A stretch of DNA of 64,000 nt from contig NZ_BJCF01000006.1 in assembly GCF_005402965.1 (NCBI RefSeq), forward strand, positions 1-64,000. Reading direction: 5' to 3'. The position numbers and the translations under genes are program-made. This stretch comes from Dolichospermum planctonicum (lineage in GTDB: Bacteria; Cyanobacteriota; Cyanobacteriia; Cyanobacteriales; Nostocaceae). Numbering within the stretch: position 1 is the stretch's first letter; every line of letters begins with the position of its first letter. Positions 52,418-61,919 of this stretch are shown one piece after another. The notes under the pieces are model-generated. The model was not told the DNA's origin, did not search any database, and worked only from the letters and a program-made list of their open reading frames with translations.

Positions 52418-53929
52418 TTAAATCTGCAATAAATTAGCCAAGAATTGGGGTAATGGTAACACAATCAACAACAATAAAACCATTGACATTAATCCCATAA
52501 AATCCCGTTTATTATCTAATTCAGTAACATCATTTAAAGCAGGTTCATCAGTTAAGGGAATGAATAATAAAATAATTGCCCACAATAAAAATTCCTCTCT
52601 AAGGAGCGAAAGTATTAGTAATGATAATCTGGCAACTTGGCCAATAATAACAGCAGTACGTTGTCCAAACATGGCATGAACAATGTGACCTCCATCTAAT
52701 TGTCCGACCGGCATTAAATTTAAAGCCGTGACAATTAATCCTAAAAAACCTGCTACTGCAACTGGATGTAAATCAATAGCTGATTTTACAGTTAACTCAC
52801 TTCCTAAAGCTAATTTGGAGAGTAAAGCTAATAAAATCGAATATTTAGGATTAAGTGCATTGGGGTTTAACATTCCGGTTTTTTCCGGTAAATCTACTAT
52901 TTCTGAATTAGCTAAACCCCAGATTAATAAAGGTATAGTTACAATAAATCCTGCCAAAGGTCCAGCAATACTCACATCAAATAAAGCCTTACGGTGAGGT
53001 ATGGGACTTCGCATTGTGATAAAAGCACCGAATGTTCCCAAGAAAAAAGGTACAGGAATAAAATAAGGTAATGTAGCGCGAATTTTATAGAATCTCGCTG
53101 TTAAATAATGTCCTAATTCATGAGTAGCTAAAATAGTCATTAAACCTAAAGCATAAGGTAAACCCTGAAAAAATAATGTGAAATCAGATTCTATTTGTGT
53201 GACTTGAAAACCCGCAATTTTCAAACCGACAAAAGTAGTACTAACTAAGGTTGCTATTAACAATACCAATGCTAACCCCGGTTGAGTAATATTTTCTGAA
53301 TCTCGTTGGTTATTTTGTTTAGCTGCTTGAGAATTAGGAACTAAAACAAAGAAGGGTTTACCATTCATTCCTTCTTGAAATATAACTAAAAAGCGATCGC
53401 CAAATTCCTTTTCAATATTAGCCTTAATTTGTGCGTAAGCTGCACTAGCCATAGTTCGCAACTGTCCTCGACAAATAATCGCTTGGGGACGATATTCGAT
53501 TTTTTGGATAAAATATACAGACCAGGGAAAACAAGTTCGCAATTGCGCTTCTTCTGCTAAGTCAATAGGACGAACTGGTGGTTTTTCTATTGTAGAATTA
53601 GGATAATTATTAGGATAATTATTAGGATAATTATTATTTGCTTGTTCTTGATTTTCTTGAGATTGATTTTCTCGATTTATAGGTAATTGTCTCCCTGAAT
53701 TAAACAATACCCAGTACAACAATAAACAAATCACTGAGACCGAAATAATTAGGGCTGAGGGAGGTGCTTGTTTGACACCATATATCAGAGTCCAAGCAGT
53801 AGATATAAATGCTGGTGTCATTAAAACCAGCCACAATAACCACACAGGGGTTCTTGTAGCCCGTGCGACACTGTGTTGCATTAATAGATAAGTTAACAAC
53901 CCCAGAACGAGGAAAAACCAGAATGTCAT
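52418..53929 (-). CDS. Site-2 protease family membrane metalloprotease (EGY-like)
   Basis: 503 residues. Two N-terminal membrane helices (1-20, 30-48, with 56-75), then a cytoplasmic domain (75-205) with an Asn/Tyr/Pro tract NNYPNNYPNNYPN made by a 12-bp DNA repeat. The protease domain follows: HELGHYLTARF (zinc ligands and Glu), then GTFGAFITMRSPIPHRKALF (the GxxG and NPDG-like region) and NLMPVGQLDGGHIVHAMFG (third ligand Asp). The layout resembles plant EGY1/EGY2 and cyanobacterial homologues of the thylakoid. Substrates are not known. It differs from RseP (20319), which has a PDZ domain. Confidence 0.9.
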   Translation of the reverse strand: MTFWFFLVLGLLTYLLMQHSVARATRTPVWLLWLVLMTPAFISTAWTLIYGVKQAPPSALIISVSVICLLLYWVLFNSGRQLPINRENQSQENQEQANNNYPNNYPNNYPNSTIEKPPVRPIDLAEEAQLRTCFPWSVYFIQKIEYRPQAIICRGQLRTMASAAYAQIKANIEKEFGDRFLVIFQEGMNGKPFFVLVPNSQAAKQNNQRDSENITQPGLALVLLIATLVSTTFVGLKIAGFQVTQIESDFTLFFQGLPYALGLMTILATHELGHYLTARFYKIRATLPYFIPVPFFLGTFGAFITMRSPIPHRKALFDVSIAGPLAGFIVTIPLLIWGLANSEIVDLPEKTGMLNPNALNPKYSILLALLSKLALGSELTVKSAIDLHPVAVAGFLGLIVTALNLMPVGQLDGGHIVHAMFGQRTAVIIGQVARLSLLILSLLREEFLLWAIILLFIPLTDEPALNDVTELDNKRDFMGLMSMVLLLLIVLPLPQFLANLLQI

Positions 53930-54553
53930 ATTATGTTCACTATGTTTGATAGAATACCTTACCTGTAATTTCTATTAAAGATTCTGATGCTTAATTCCAG
54001 AACAAAAAGCTTATTTATTCCCCTTAACCGTCACCAATCTTACTGATAGATTCACTCTCAATGTCACAACACAAATAATTTAAACACTGGACTATTCTCC
54101 AGGGTCTTCTTATTTATACTATCGTAAATTTGACAGTATTTTATTTTTTGGATTATTTTTTGGATTATTTTTTGGAGAGGATTTATTTGCTAACCAATAA
54201 GACAAACCTTTATCAGCAAGCACTTCTAAAACTTTTCATTTTTTTATGCGAGACTGTACAGAATCATCAAATCCATTAATTCACATTAATTCATTAGTAT
54301 TTATTTGTGTTCATCTGCGTTCATCTGCGTTCAATTATTCTTGAAGACTTATTTGATCGAGTTTCATCATAATTTAGTATGACGTGAATTAACAGATGAG
54401 GACTAAAGTCTGATCAGTATTCAGAACCTTAGTCCTCTCTTGCAGAAGCTACCCGAATAAAATATCGCCTCTCATCCCAACCATAAACAAAAAAGGATAA
54501 TAAGGATAATAAGGATAATTTTGCGTCACATTTGGGTAAGTTTTGGAAAAATA
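53930..54553. other. Spacer between two leftward protease genes, with simple repeats
   Basis: 624 bp, no gene. The 12-mer TTTTTTGGATTA repeats three times (about 54142-54176). GTTCATCTGC repeats at 54308-54332, and AAGGATAAT repeats near 54491-54519. The ctpA 3' flank is here, but a terminator is not clear. Confidence 0.5.
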
Positions 54554-55786
54554 TCAATTACTTAAAAGTGCCATAGCTGCTTGATATTGAGCGTCTTTCA
54601 CTGTACCAATTTGTTCGCGGTTGATAGGTTCTTGGGGAATAATTTGATCAGGCTTAATTCCCAATTTGTTAATATCTCGATGGTTAGGAGTTTCATATTT
54701 AGCAATTGTCACCGCTAAACCAGAACCGTCGGATAATTCAAACAGAGATTGAATTAAACCCTTACCAAAAGTCCTTTCCCCGACCAATTGAGCGCGATGA
54801 TTGTCTTGTAATGCACCAGCTAAAATTTCGCTGGCGCTGGCCGTTCCCTGATTGACTAGAATGACTAAAGGATCTTCTGTCAAGGCCGGACCCCAGGCTT
54901 CATAACTTCCTTGAATGCCTTGGCGGTTGGCAGTATAAACGATTGTACCAGAATCCAACCATAAACGAGCGACTTCAATTCCAGCCTGTAAAAGTCCACC
55001 GGGATTATTTCTTAAATCAAGAATATAGGCGGAGGCGCCTTTTTCTTCTAAAATAGAAATAGCCTGTGCCAACTCCCTAACAGCATTAGCACTAAATTGA
55101 CTTAAACGGACATAGCCAATCTTGCTTCCTGTAGGGGAAAATCGTAAATCAAATATAACAGGATTAAGAGCAATGCGATCGCGTACCAATACAACTTCCT
55201 GATCCCTTTCTCCTTCTCTACCAATTAAAAGCGTGATAACGCTTCCCAATGGTCCACGCATTCGCGCTGCCGCTTCATCAAGAGAGAGATTCTCTGTAGA
55301 TAAACCTTCAATTTTCAAAATGCGATCGCGCGGTCTTAAACCTGCTTTATCGGCTGGAGAATTTTCAATAGGTGTAATAACTTCCAAAATACCAGTTTGG
55401 GGATTGAGAGCGATTTGTAATCCCACACCTGTAAGCTCTCCAGAAGTGCTAACCTTTAAACTGCGATACTTTTCAGGTTCAAGAAAACGGGTAAAAGGAT
55501 CATCCAGACTTTGGAGCATATCCTGAATTGTGGCATAAGCGGCTTCATGGTTGAAAAAATGATTTTTTAGTGCTTTTTGTCGGACATCAAGCCAGCTTTG
55601 ATGATTAAAAGTGCCATCTAAATAAGAGCGGTTAACAATTCGCCATACTTCATAAACTAACTTCTGTTCTGGAGTCAAAGCCGAAGCCGGGGGAATATAG
55701 CCACCAAACACCAAAGCAAAAAGCAATAATAGTAAACATCCTAGCCGCCAAACCCGTTTGTGAATGAATCCTAATTTCAGTTCCAT
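54554..55786 (-). CDS. ctpA: Carboxyl-terminal processing protease
   Basis: 410 residues from Met at 55786 (MELKLGFIHKRVWR), which puts a signal peptide (LGCLLLLLFALVFGGYIPPA, cut near ASA-LT) at the N-terminus. A frame-open extension to 55825 is possible. A PDZ domain covers about 105-190 (TGVGLQIALNPQTG, LSLDEAAARMRGPLGSVITL). The S41 active site is QGTASASEILAGAL (nucleophilic Ser) and RTFGKGLIQS (Lys). CtpA trims the C-terminal tail of the D1 precursor in the lumen, needed for oxygen evolution. Cyanobacteria have up to three Ctp genes; the sequence fits CtpA best. Divergent from petB. Confidence 0.88.
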   Translation of the reverse strand: MELKLGFIHKRVWRLGCLLLLLFALVFGGYIPPASALTPEQKLVYEVWRIVNRSYLDGTFNHQSWLDVRQKALKNHFFNHEAAYATIQDMLQSLDDPFTRFLEPEKYRSLKVSTSGELTGVGLQIALNPQTGILEVITPIENSPADKAGLRPRDRILKIEGLSTENLSLDEAAARMRGPLGSVITLLIGREGERDQEVVLVRDRIALNPVIFDLRFSPTGSKIGYVRLSQFSANAVRELAQAISILEEKGASAYILDLRNNPGGLLQAGIEVARLWLDSGTIVYTANRQGIQGSYEAWGPALTEDPLVILVNQGTASASEILAGALQDNHRAQLVGERTFGKGLIQSLFELSDGSGLAVTIAKYETPNHRDINKLGIKPDQIIPQEPINREQIGTVKDAQYQAAMALLSN

Positions 55787-55859
55787 GTCAGACTCAAATT
55801 CCCTAAAACTTTCTGTAATGCTCACTTGTTGATGAAATCTATCTCTCGACTATGTTACT

Positions 55860-56179
55860 TTTTTTATAGAAGAAGTGCATTATTCTCATAAAGTTGCTAG
55901 TCCAACTGAATGAGATGTCCATTCTTCCTGAACTAACGATAAAATCTTTTTTGGGGTCAACATTGTCATTGTCAGCCCATAAAGACGAGAGACAGGAAGA
56001 AACACTCAAACATAGGGTGAGTTACACCCTTGACGCTCGTGGACAAGTAGAAGCCAATTCTCTTGAGTAAAACGAGAAGCGAACCCTCTAACTCAGGTTA
56101 GTTGAATAGTCGCTCATGACTAAGCTTCGCATAACAAAACTTATCAACCGCAATCTATTTTTTAGGAACTTAGGATTGT
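55860..56179 (+). promoter_or_regulatory. petB upstream/leader region with several hairpins
   Basis: The 394 bp between ctpA and petB is less AT-rich than other spacers. Small stems occur in series: AGGGTG/CACCCT with loop AGTTA (56014-56030), TTCTC/GAGAA (about 56058-56082), and CTAAC/GTTAG with loop TCAG (56088-56101). They may form a structured petBD 5' leader. Promoter boxes are not certain. Confidence 0.35.
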
Positions 56180-56827
56180 ATGGCCAACGTTTATGACTGG
56201 TTTGAGGAACGCTTGGATCTCCAAGAGATTGCTGATGATATTACCACCAAATACGTTCCTCCCCACGTTAACATTTTTTACTGTTTAGGTGGAATTACCT
56301 TAGTTTGTTTCCTGATCCAGTTTGCGACTGGATTTGCGATGACATTCTACTACAAACCTACAGTTACCGAAGCTTTTTCCTCTGTAGAGTACATCATGAA
56401 TGAAGTCAACTTCGGTTGGTTAATTCGCTCCATTCACCGCTGGTCAGCCAGTATGATGGTATTGATGATGATTCTCCACACATTCCGCGTTTATTTAACC
56501 GGTGGCTTCAAAAAGCCCCGGGAATTGACCTGGGTAAGTGGTGTCATTCTTGCAGTTATCACCGTTTCCTTCGGTGTAACAGGCTACTCTTTACCTTGGG
56601 ATCAAGTTGGTTACTGGGCTGTAAAAATTGTTAGCGGTGTACCAGAAGCAATTCCCGTAGTCGGCGTTTTTATCTCCGATTTATTACGTGGTGGTTCTAG
56701 TGTTGGTCAAGCTACACTCACCCGCTACTATAGCGCCCACACCTTCATTCTTCCTTGGCTAATTGCTGTCTTCATGTTGTTCCACTTCTTGATGATTCGC
56801 AAACAAGGTATTTCAGGACCATTGTAA
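56180..56827 (+). CDS. petB: Cytochrome b6
   Basis: 215 residues, normal length. Four transmembrane helices carry the b-heme histidines: two in helix B ([20 protein letters not shown]) and two in helix D ([20 protein letters not shown]). The Cys for covalent heme ci is in the N-terminal ITLVCFLIQ region (about residue 35). It is the core of the cytochrome b6f complex in the thylakoid, moving electrons from plastoquinol to plastocyanin or cytochrome c6. Followed 173 bp later by petD. GGA at 56165 serves as ribosome-binding site. Confidence 0.98.
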   Translation: MANVYDWFEERLDLQEIADDITTKYVPPHVNIFYCLGGITLVCFLIQFATGFAMTFYYKPTVTEAFSSVEYIMNEVNFGWLIRSIHRWSASMMVLMMILHTFRVYLTGGFKKPRELTWVSGVILAVITVSFGVTGYSLPWDQVGYWAVKIVSGVPEAIPVVGVFISDLLRGGSSVGQATLTRYYSAHTFILPWLIAVFMLFHFLMIRKQGISGPL

Positions 56828-57000
56828 TCACTTTGTCATCAAAGTTATTAGCCAACAGCTATAACTTGTGTTTCCAGATCATCGGAGTTTGTTTTAAACT
56901 AAAAGAAAACAACTTGATATCGGAAATCACAAGCTAGTTCTATAGCTAATAGCTTTCGCTAATGCTTTAACTTCACTTCAGCCGGAGAGCGCATTTAAAA

Positions 57001-57483
57001 ATGTCAACGCAAAAAAAACCGGATCTGAGCGATCCTAAATTGAGAGCCAAACTTGCCCAAGGCATGGGTCATAATTATTATGGTGAACCCGCTTGGCCTA
57101 ATGATCTGCTGTATATATTTCCTGTCGTCATTATGGGTTCTTTTGCCTGTATTGTCTCTTTAGCTGTTTTAGATCCAGCTATGACGGGTGAACCAGCTAA
57201 TCCTTTTGCTACTCCTTTGGAAATTTTACCAGAGTGGTACTTATATCCTGTATTCCAAATTTTACGCTCATTACCTAGTAAACTATTAGGTGTATTAGCA
57301 ATGGCTTCTGTACCCTTGGGACTAATTCTTGTTCCTTTCTTGGAAAATGTGAACAAGTTCCAAAACCCCTTCCGTCGTCCTGTAGCAACAACTGTATTTC
57401 TGTTTGGTACTCTTGTGACTCTGTGGCTAGGTATTGGCGCTGCACTCCCATTAGATAAATCCTTAACTTTAGGATTGTTCTAA
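57001..57483 (+). CDS. petD: Cytochrome b6f complex subunit IV
   Basis: 160 residues. It starts [20 protein letters not shown] and contains [20 protein letters not shown], the PEWY quinol-site motif in [20 protein letters not shown], and three membrane helices (about 36-58, 94-114, 130-150). It equals the C-terminal half of mitochondrial cytochrome b. Together with petB it forms the plastoquinone-binding core of b6f. A strong hairpin follows at 57563-57600. Confidence 0.98.
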   Translation: MSTQKKPDLSDPKLRAKLAQGMGHNYYGEPAWPNDLLYIFPVVIMGSFACIVSLAVLDPAMTGEPANPFATPLEILPEWYLYPVFQILRSLPSKLLGVLAMASVPLGLILVPFLENVNKFQNPFRRPVATTVFLFGTLVTLWLGIGAALPLDKSLTLGLF

Positions 57484-57562
57484 GGTAGTTACAGTCAAAC
57501 ATAAACCTGATCACGTCTGTGGTTTTCAAGGGTGTATAAAAGACAATATCTGAAAAACAAAT

Positions 57563-57600
57563 AACAATAGGTCATCAAAGACCTAGTGTTATTGTTATTG
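57563..57600 (+). terminator. Terminator of petB-petD
   Basis: AACAATAGGTC (57563-57573) pairs with GACCTAGTGTT (57580-57590), one mismatch, loop ATCAAA, then ATTGTTATTG. Located 80 bp after the petD stop. Confidence 0.65.
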
Positions 57601-57783
57601 ATATTTCAAAATATATGCTCTTGAAGACCAACAGGCGTTAACTAATATAGAATTGGAGCGGGGGAATCTTGAGATTAGTGATCACGAGGGAGTCAAAACC
57701 AAAATATCCCCAATCTCAAATCACCCGCCAATTTTCCCCAGTCTAAAGTATTATCCACTTATTTTTTATTCAAATTAGGGTCA

Positions 57784-58227
57784 ATGCTTGGCATAGTGCA
57801 GCAGGACCATCGGACTGTGAGGAGCGATCTTAAACTCCTAAACGAAGTGCAACAATGGTTTGAAGAATTTTGTCACCAATATTTACCGAAATATGGCTGG
57901 TCAGACAGTCAAATTTATCGTCTTAACCTAGCTTTAGCAGAAGGTTTTACCAACGCTGTTCGTCATGCTCATCATTCTTTACCACCGGAAACAGCTATAG
58001 AAATTCAAGTCAGTCTATGGATTAATAGACTGGAAATGAGAATTTGGGATTATGGAAAACCATTTAATCCTGATGTGATCACTGAACCAGTACCGGGTAC
58101 TCTACAAGTAGGTGGGTATGGATGGTTTTTACTCCGACGTTTGGCTGATAAAGTCGTCTATGAGCGTGATAAAGATACAAGAAATTGTTTGTTAATTGTC
58201 AAATATTGTTTGGATGAATCACACTAA
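57784..58227 (+). CDS. RsbW-like anti-sigma regulatory factor (serine/threonine kinase fold)
   Basis: 147 residues, HATPase_c_2 fold. Motifs: NLALAEGFTNAVRHAHHSLP (N-box, usually E-x2-x-N-A), RIWDYGKPFNPDVI (D-x-G box) and GGYGWFLLRRLADKVVYERD (G-x-G-L box). RsbW/SpoIIAB proteins phosphorylate anti-anti-sigma proteins and hold sigma factors. No partner STAS gene lies next to it. A regulatory role in partner switching is expected from the family, but its target is unknown. Single gene, with a GGG at the -8 position. Confidence 0.88.
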   Translation: MLGIVQQDHRTVRSDLKLLNEVQQWFEEFCHQYLPKYGWSDSQIYRLNLALAEGFTNAVRHAHHSLPPETAIEIQVSLWINRLEMRIWDYGKPFNPDVITEPVPGTLQVGGYGWFLLRRLADKVVYERDKDTRNCLLIVKYCLDESH

Positions 58228-58365
58228 TATGGTCTGATCGGAATTAAAAAGTTAAAATGAACGGGTACACTAAGTATTTAGTTTATGAATAAATCCTATT
58301 TTTGCCATTTTCCATCAGCAAAAAATAAACTCGCTATCCTAGAGTCAGCAGCACAAATTTGAGAC

Positions 58366-58737
58366 ATGAGCTTTAAAAACTTGCAATTCAACTTTGAAAA
58401 AATCCGCCCCTGGCTGACCCTGTTAGCAATTACCTGGTTATTAGCATCATTGGGTTTGGGCTGGTTAGTTAATTCTTTAGTAATTATTTTTGGCTTATTG
58501 TTATTTTTACCCGTAGCAGCATTTTTCGGATTTCGCTGGTGGTTACAAAAGAATCTAGTTAGTGGTCAGTGTCCTGTATGTGGACATGAATTAACAGGTT
58601 TAAATAATAGTCAAACACAGTGTACTAACTGTGGAGAGCGATTATCAGTTAAAAACAGTCAATTTCAACGTTTTACACCAGAAGGGACAATTGATGTGAC
58701 AGCGGTGGAAGTCCAAGCCCAATCATTGGAAGATTAG
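58366..58737 (+). CDS. Membrane protein with a C-terminal zinc ribbon
   Basis: 123 residues. Two hydrophobic helices (17-37, LTLLAITWLLASLGLGWLV, and 38-60) are followed by a basic bridge and a treble zinc-ribbon: CPVCGHELTG and CTNCGERL, both C-x2-C. The ribbon would face the cytoplasm. It resembles uncharacterised cyanobacterial proteins; function unknown. Simple repeats TCAGTGGTCAGTGG directly follow the stop. Confidence 0.75.
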   Translation: MSFKNLQFNFEKIRPWLTLLAITWLLASLGLGWLVNSLVIIFGLLLFLPVAAFFGFRWWLQKNLVSGQCPVCGHELTGLNNSQTQCTNCGERLSVKNSQFQRFTPEGTIDVTAVEVQAQSLED

Positions 58738-58762
58738 TCAGTGGTCAGTGGTCTGGTGGCAT

Positions 58763-59284
58763 CTAAAACGGTGAATTAATTAGACTGGTCCATTGATCCA
58801 GCCTTTTGAGAAAATGTGGCTGCTGTAGTTCAGAAAGCCAAAGAATTAAAGCATCTTCATTGTTGTCCTTGTAATAACCCCGTCGTCGTCCCGCAGTTTT
58901 GAACCCAAACTTTTGATACATGGAAATAGCGACGTGGTTAGAATCACGAACTTCGAGGGTGGCTCGCTCTAAACCAAGATCAGCAGCAGTCCGCAGTAGA
59001 GAATATAATATAGCTTTTCCCAGCCCTTGACCATGATACAGGGGATGAACCGCCAAAATTGTAATGTGTGCTTCCTCTAAAATTGACCAAAAACAGCCCA
59101 TTCCCAAGAGTTCAGAGTCATTAAAAGGTGAAAATAAACCCAGAAAATGACTGTTAGGACTTTCTAATTCGCGCAGGTAGCCTTCCATAGTCCACAAACC
59201 TTGGAAACAGGCTTGATCCAGTTCTAGTAACGCAGTTAAATTGTCTCTAGTCAAAGGTTGAATTTTTAAGTCTGATGAAATCAC
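58763..59284 (-). CDS. rimI: Ribosomal protein S18-alanine N-acetyltransferase
   Basis: 173 residues with one GNAT domain. The N-terminal half has ALLELDQACFQGLWTMEGYL. The acetyl-CoA loop is HPLYHGQGLGKAILYSLLRT (Q-x-G-x-G), and RDSNHVAISMYQKFGFKTAG followed by RRGYYKDNNEDALILW is the RimI signature. It acetylates the N-terminus of S18 and possibly other proteins. Length is slightly longer than the Enterobacterial protein because of a C-terminal extension. Convergent with the zinc-ribbon gene and divergent from lysA. Confidence 0.85.
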   Translation of the reverse strand: MISSDLKIQPLTRDNLTALLELDQACFQGLWTMEGYLRELESPNSHFLGLFSPFNDSELLGMGCFWSILEEAHITILAVHPLYHGQGLGKAILYSLLRTAADLGLERATLEVRDSNHVAISMYQKFGFKTAGRRRGYYKDNNEDALILWLSELQQPHFLKRLDQWTSLINSPF

Positions 59285-59423
59285 GATTTTTGAGGATTAA
59301 GGAAGTTTAATTACCAATTATCAATGATCAATTACCTATTAACCATTGCCAAGGAGAGGGTAAACTGGGAAGGAGAACTTATGCTCATTCTCTGAATTTT
59401 CACAAACACGATTTTAATTAATT

Positions 59424-60836
59424 ATGGTATTGACTTACCCCGTCGAGGTTCAACTTTCTGGCCGTCAATATTTACAGCCAATAAGTAGCAATGGTGCTGA
59501 CATTTCCCCTAACCAACAACTTTTACCCTTGACAGCCAGAGTTAATCATGATGATAACCTGGAAATCGGTGGCTGTGACGTAACAACCCTAGTGGAGCAA
59601 TATGGTTCACCTTTATATATTTTAGATGAGGAAACTCTGCGGACGGCTTGTAGACAATATCGGAATACCTTTAAAGAATACTATAAAGGAGAATCTCAGG
59701 TACTTTATGCTTCTAAGGCCTGGAATTGTTTAGCGGTTTGTGCCATTGTGGCCTCAGAAGGGTTAGGAATTGATGTAGTATCCGGTGGGGAACTTTATAC
59801 TGCGCTGAATGCGGGTATGAATCCCGATAAAATATACTTACATGGCAATAATAAGTCTGATGATGAGTTAGTTTTAGCAATTGAGTCTGGTTGTACTATT
59901 GTTGCAGATAACTGGCATGAATTATATAGGTTGGTGAAGATAGGAGGGGAGCAAACAGAAAATTCTACCGCCGCGCCGATTCGGATTATGCTACGCTTGA
60001 CTCCGGGGATAGAATGCCATACTCACGAATATATTCGTACCGGACACTTAGATAGTAAATTTGGTTTTGATCCCAGTGATTTACAGGAAGTGTTTGCTTT
60101 TGTGAGTAAACAAGCTAGTTTAAACTGTGTTGGTTTACACGCTCATATTGGTTCACAAATCTTTGAACGTCAACCACATAGAGATTTAGCGGCTGTGATG
60201 GTGCAGTGGTTAAGGGATGCAGCTAAACACGGCTTGACAATTACAGAATTAAATGTTGGTGGTGGTTTAGGGATTAAATATATAGAATCTGATGATCCAC
60301 CAAGCATTGAAGAATGGTCAAAAGCGATTTGTGAGGTAGTGCAAACGGCTTGTATATCGGAAAATCTGCCTTTGCCAAAATTACTCTGTGAACCTGGGCG
60401 ATCGCTTATTGCCACGGCTTGTGTTACTGCTTATACTGTTGGGTCTAGTAAGATTATTCCCGAAATTCGCACTTATGTAGCGATTGATGGCGGAATGTCA
60501 GATAATCCTCGTCCTATCACCTATCAATCAGTTTATCGGGCGGTAGTTGCCAATAAAATGTCTGTTCCCTGCACCGAAACAGTCACATTAGCGGGTAAAC
60601 ATTGCGAATCAGGGGATATTCTGATTAAAAATGCCCAACTGCCAAAAACTGAAGCAAATGATATTCTGGTCGTTATGGGAACAGGTGCATACAATTACAG
60701 TATGGCATCTAATTACAATCGTCTTCCCCGACCGGCAGCGGTGGTGGTGGCCAATGGCGAAGCAAATTTAATTTTGCAGCGCGAAACTTATCAAGACTTG
60801 ATTCGACAAGATTGCCTACCAGAACGACTGAAATAG
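59424..60836 (+). CDS. lysA: Diaminopimelate decarboxylase
   Basis: 470 residues, fold III PLP decarboxylase. The PLP Lys is Lys98 in VLYASKAWNCLAV. Other landmarks: HGNNKSDDELVLAIESGC, GLHAHIGSQIFERQPH, LNVGGGLGIKY, CEPGRSLIA and the cross-subunit Cys motif GKHCESGDIL. It turns meso-diaminopimelate into lysine, the last step of the lysine pathway. The N-terminal 45 residues are a cyanobacteria-type extension. It is the first gene of lysA-cdaA-uppS; 63 bp with a heptamer repeat separate it from cdaA. Confidence 0.95.
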   Translation: MVLTYPVEVQLSGRQYLQPISSNGADISPNQQLLPLTARVNHDDNLEIGGCDVTTLVEQYGSPLYILDEETLRTACRQYRNTFKEYYKGESQVLYASKAWNCLAVCAIVASEGLGIDVVSGGELYTALNAGMNPDKIYLHGNNKSDDELVLAIESGCTIVADNWHELYRLVKIGGEQTENSTAAPIRIMLRLTPGIECHTHEYIRTGHLDSKFGFDPSDLQEVFAFVSKQASLNCVGLHAHIGSQIFERQPHRDLAAVMVQWLRDAAKHGLTITELNVGGGLGIKYIESDDPPSIEEWSKAICEVVQTACISENLPLPKLLCEPGRSLIATACVTAYTVGSSKIIPEIRTYVAIDGGMSDNPRPITYQSVYRAVVANKMSVPCTETVTLAGKHCESGDILIKNAQLPKTEANDILVVMGTGAYNYSMASNYNRLPRPAAVVVANGEANLILQRETYQDLIRQDCLPERLK

Positions 60837-60840
60837 CCCG

Positions 60841-60865
60841 TAGTCAGTGGTCAGTGGTCAGTGGT
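60841..60865. repeat. Heptamer tandem repeat TCAGTGG
   Basis: Three copies of TCAGTGG between lysA and cdaA, followed by an inverted echo (AACTGATAACTGAC). The same heptamer occurs at 22655 and 58738. Confidence 0.85.
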
Positions 60866-60899
60866 TTAAAAATCACAACTGATAACTGACTACGGACAA

Positions 60900-61919
60900 A
60901 TGACAAATGACTATAAGAATCCAGATGTCATGAGAGATTGGTGGAAGCAATGGCTGATAAACCTGGGAGATTGGTCACAGTCCTTGCTCCTTGGGACTCT
61001 GGATATGATGTTAGTGCTGGCACTGACATACATGATCCTAGTGATTATTAGTGAACGGCGCACGTTATGGATGGTACGAGGATTTATAATTTTAATGTTC
61101 TGTTCGGCACTGAGTAGTAAATTAGGATTACCCCTGCTAAATTTTGTCCTAGAAAAATTGGTGATTGGCTGTGCTGTGGCTATGGCTGTAGCGCTACAAT
61201 CAGAGTTTCGCCGTTTTTTAGAACAATTGGGACGTGGTGAATTTTGGCAGTGTTTTGTGAATAACACCAGTGCAATTCCTAAGTCAGATAGTGTAATTGA
61301 TGAAATTGTGGATGCGGTTAAAGAATTGTCGAAAAATCGAATTGGCGCCTTACTAATTTTAGAAACTACAGGACCTATTGAAGAACAAGATTTTTCTGTT
61401 CCGGGAGTAAAGCTAAATGCTGAGGTTTCTAAAGAACTGATCCAAACTATTTTCCAACCCAAAACCCTGCTACACGATGGAGCGACGTTAATTCGTGGTT
61501 CACGTATTGTATCATCAGGAATAATTTTACCACTTTCAGGACGCACTGCCTCGCGCCAGTTGGGAACACGCCACCGGGCAGCAATGGGAATTACCGAAAG
61601 AGTTGAAAACTGTATTTGTGTCGTTGTATCTGAAGAAACGGGTTCTATTTCCTTAGCGGAAAGAGGAACTCTATATAGACCACTAACTATTAAAAAGCTC
61701 AAAGAGTCTTTAGAGGCTCGATTTTCCCCAACTGTAGATCGGGAAGCTCATGCACCTGGTATTTTAAGTTTAGTTCGTCAGCTTGGTGGTCAGTCACTAC
61801 AATTAATTTCTCGATTAGTTAGATTACCTTGTCTGATCTATGAGGGGCTACACCAACGACACGCTACGCGTAGTTCACTTCCCGGCAGGGATACGACCGC
61901 TTCTGAAGATAAAAAATGA
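60900..61919 (+). CDS. cdaA: Diadenylate cyclase CdaA
   Basis: 339 residues. Two to three N-terminal helices (about 28-48, 55-75, 85-102) precede the DAC domain (110-270). The active site carries [20 protein letters not shown] (DGA motif) and [20 protein letters not shown] (RHR motif). The product c-di-AMP controls potassium and osmolyte balance, and in cyanobacteria night survival. The C-terminal tail (270-339) is variable. Stop overlaps the uppS start by 4 bp (ATGA), so translation of the two is coupled. Confidence 0.94.
   Translation: MTNDYKNPDVMRDWWKQWLINLGDWSQSLLLGTLDMMLVLALTYMILVIISERRTLWMVRGFIILMFCSALSSKLGLPLLNFVLEKLVIGCAVAMAVALQSEFRRFLEQLGRGEFWQCFVNNTSAIPKSDSVIDEIVDAVKELSKNRIGALLILETTGPIEEQDFSVPGVKLNAEVSKELIQTIFQPKTLLHDGATLIRGSRIVSSGIILPLSGRTASRQLGTRHRAAMGITERVENCICVVVSEETGSISLAERGTLYRPLTIKKLKESLEARFSPTVDREAHAPGILSLVRQLGGQSLQLISRLVRLPCLIYEGLHQRHATRSSLPGRDTTASEDKK

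Noticed and set aside
60911-61702. 263-codon antisense ORF
   Set aside because: Complement of the conserved cdaA coding region; codon pattern and conservation support cdaA only.
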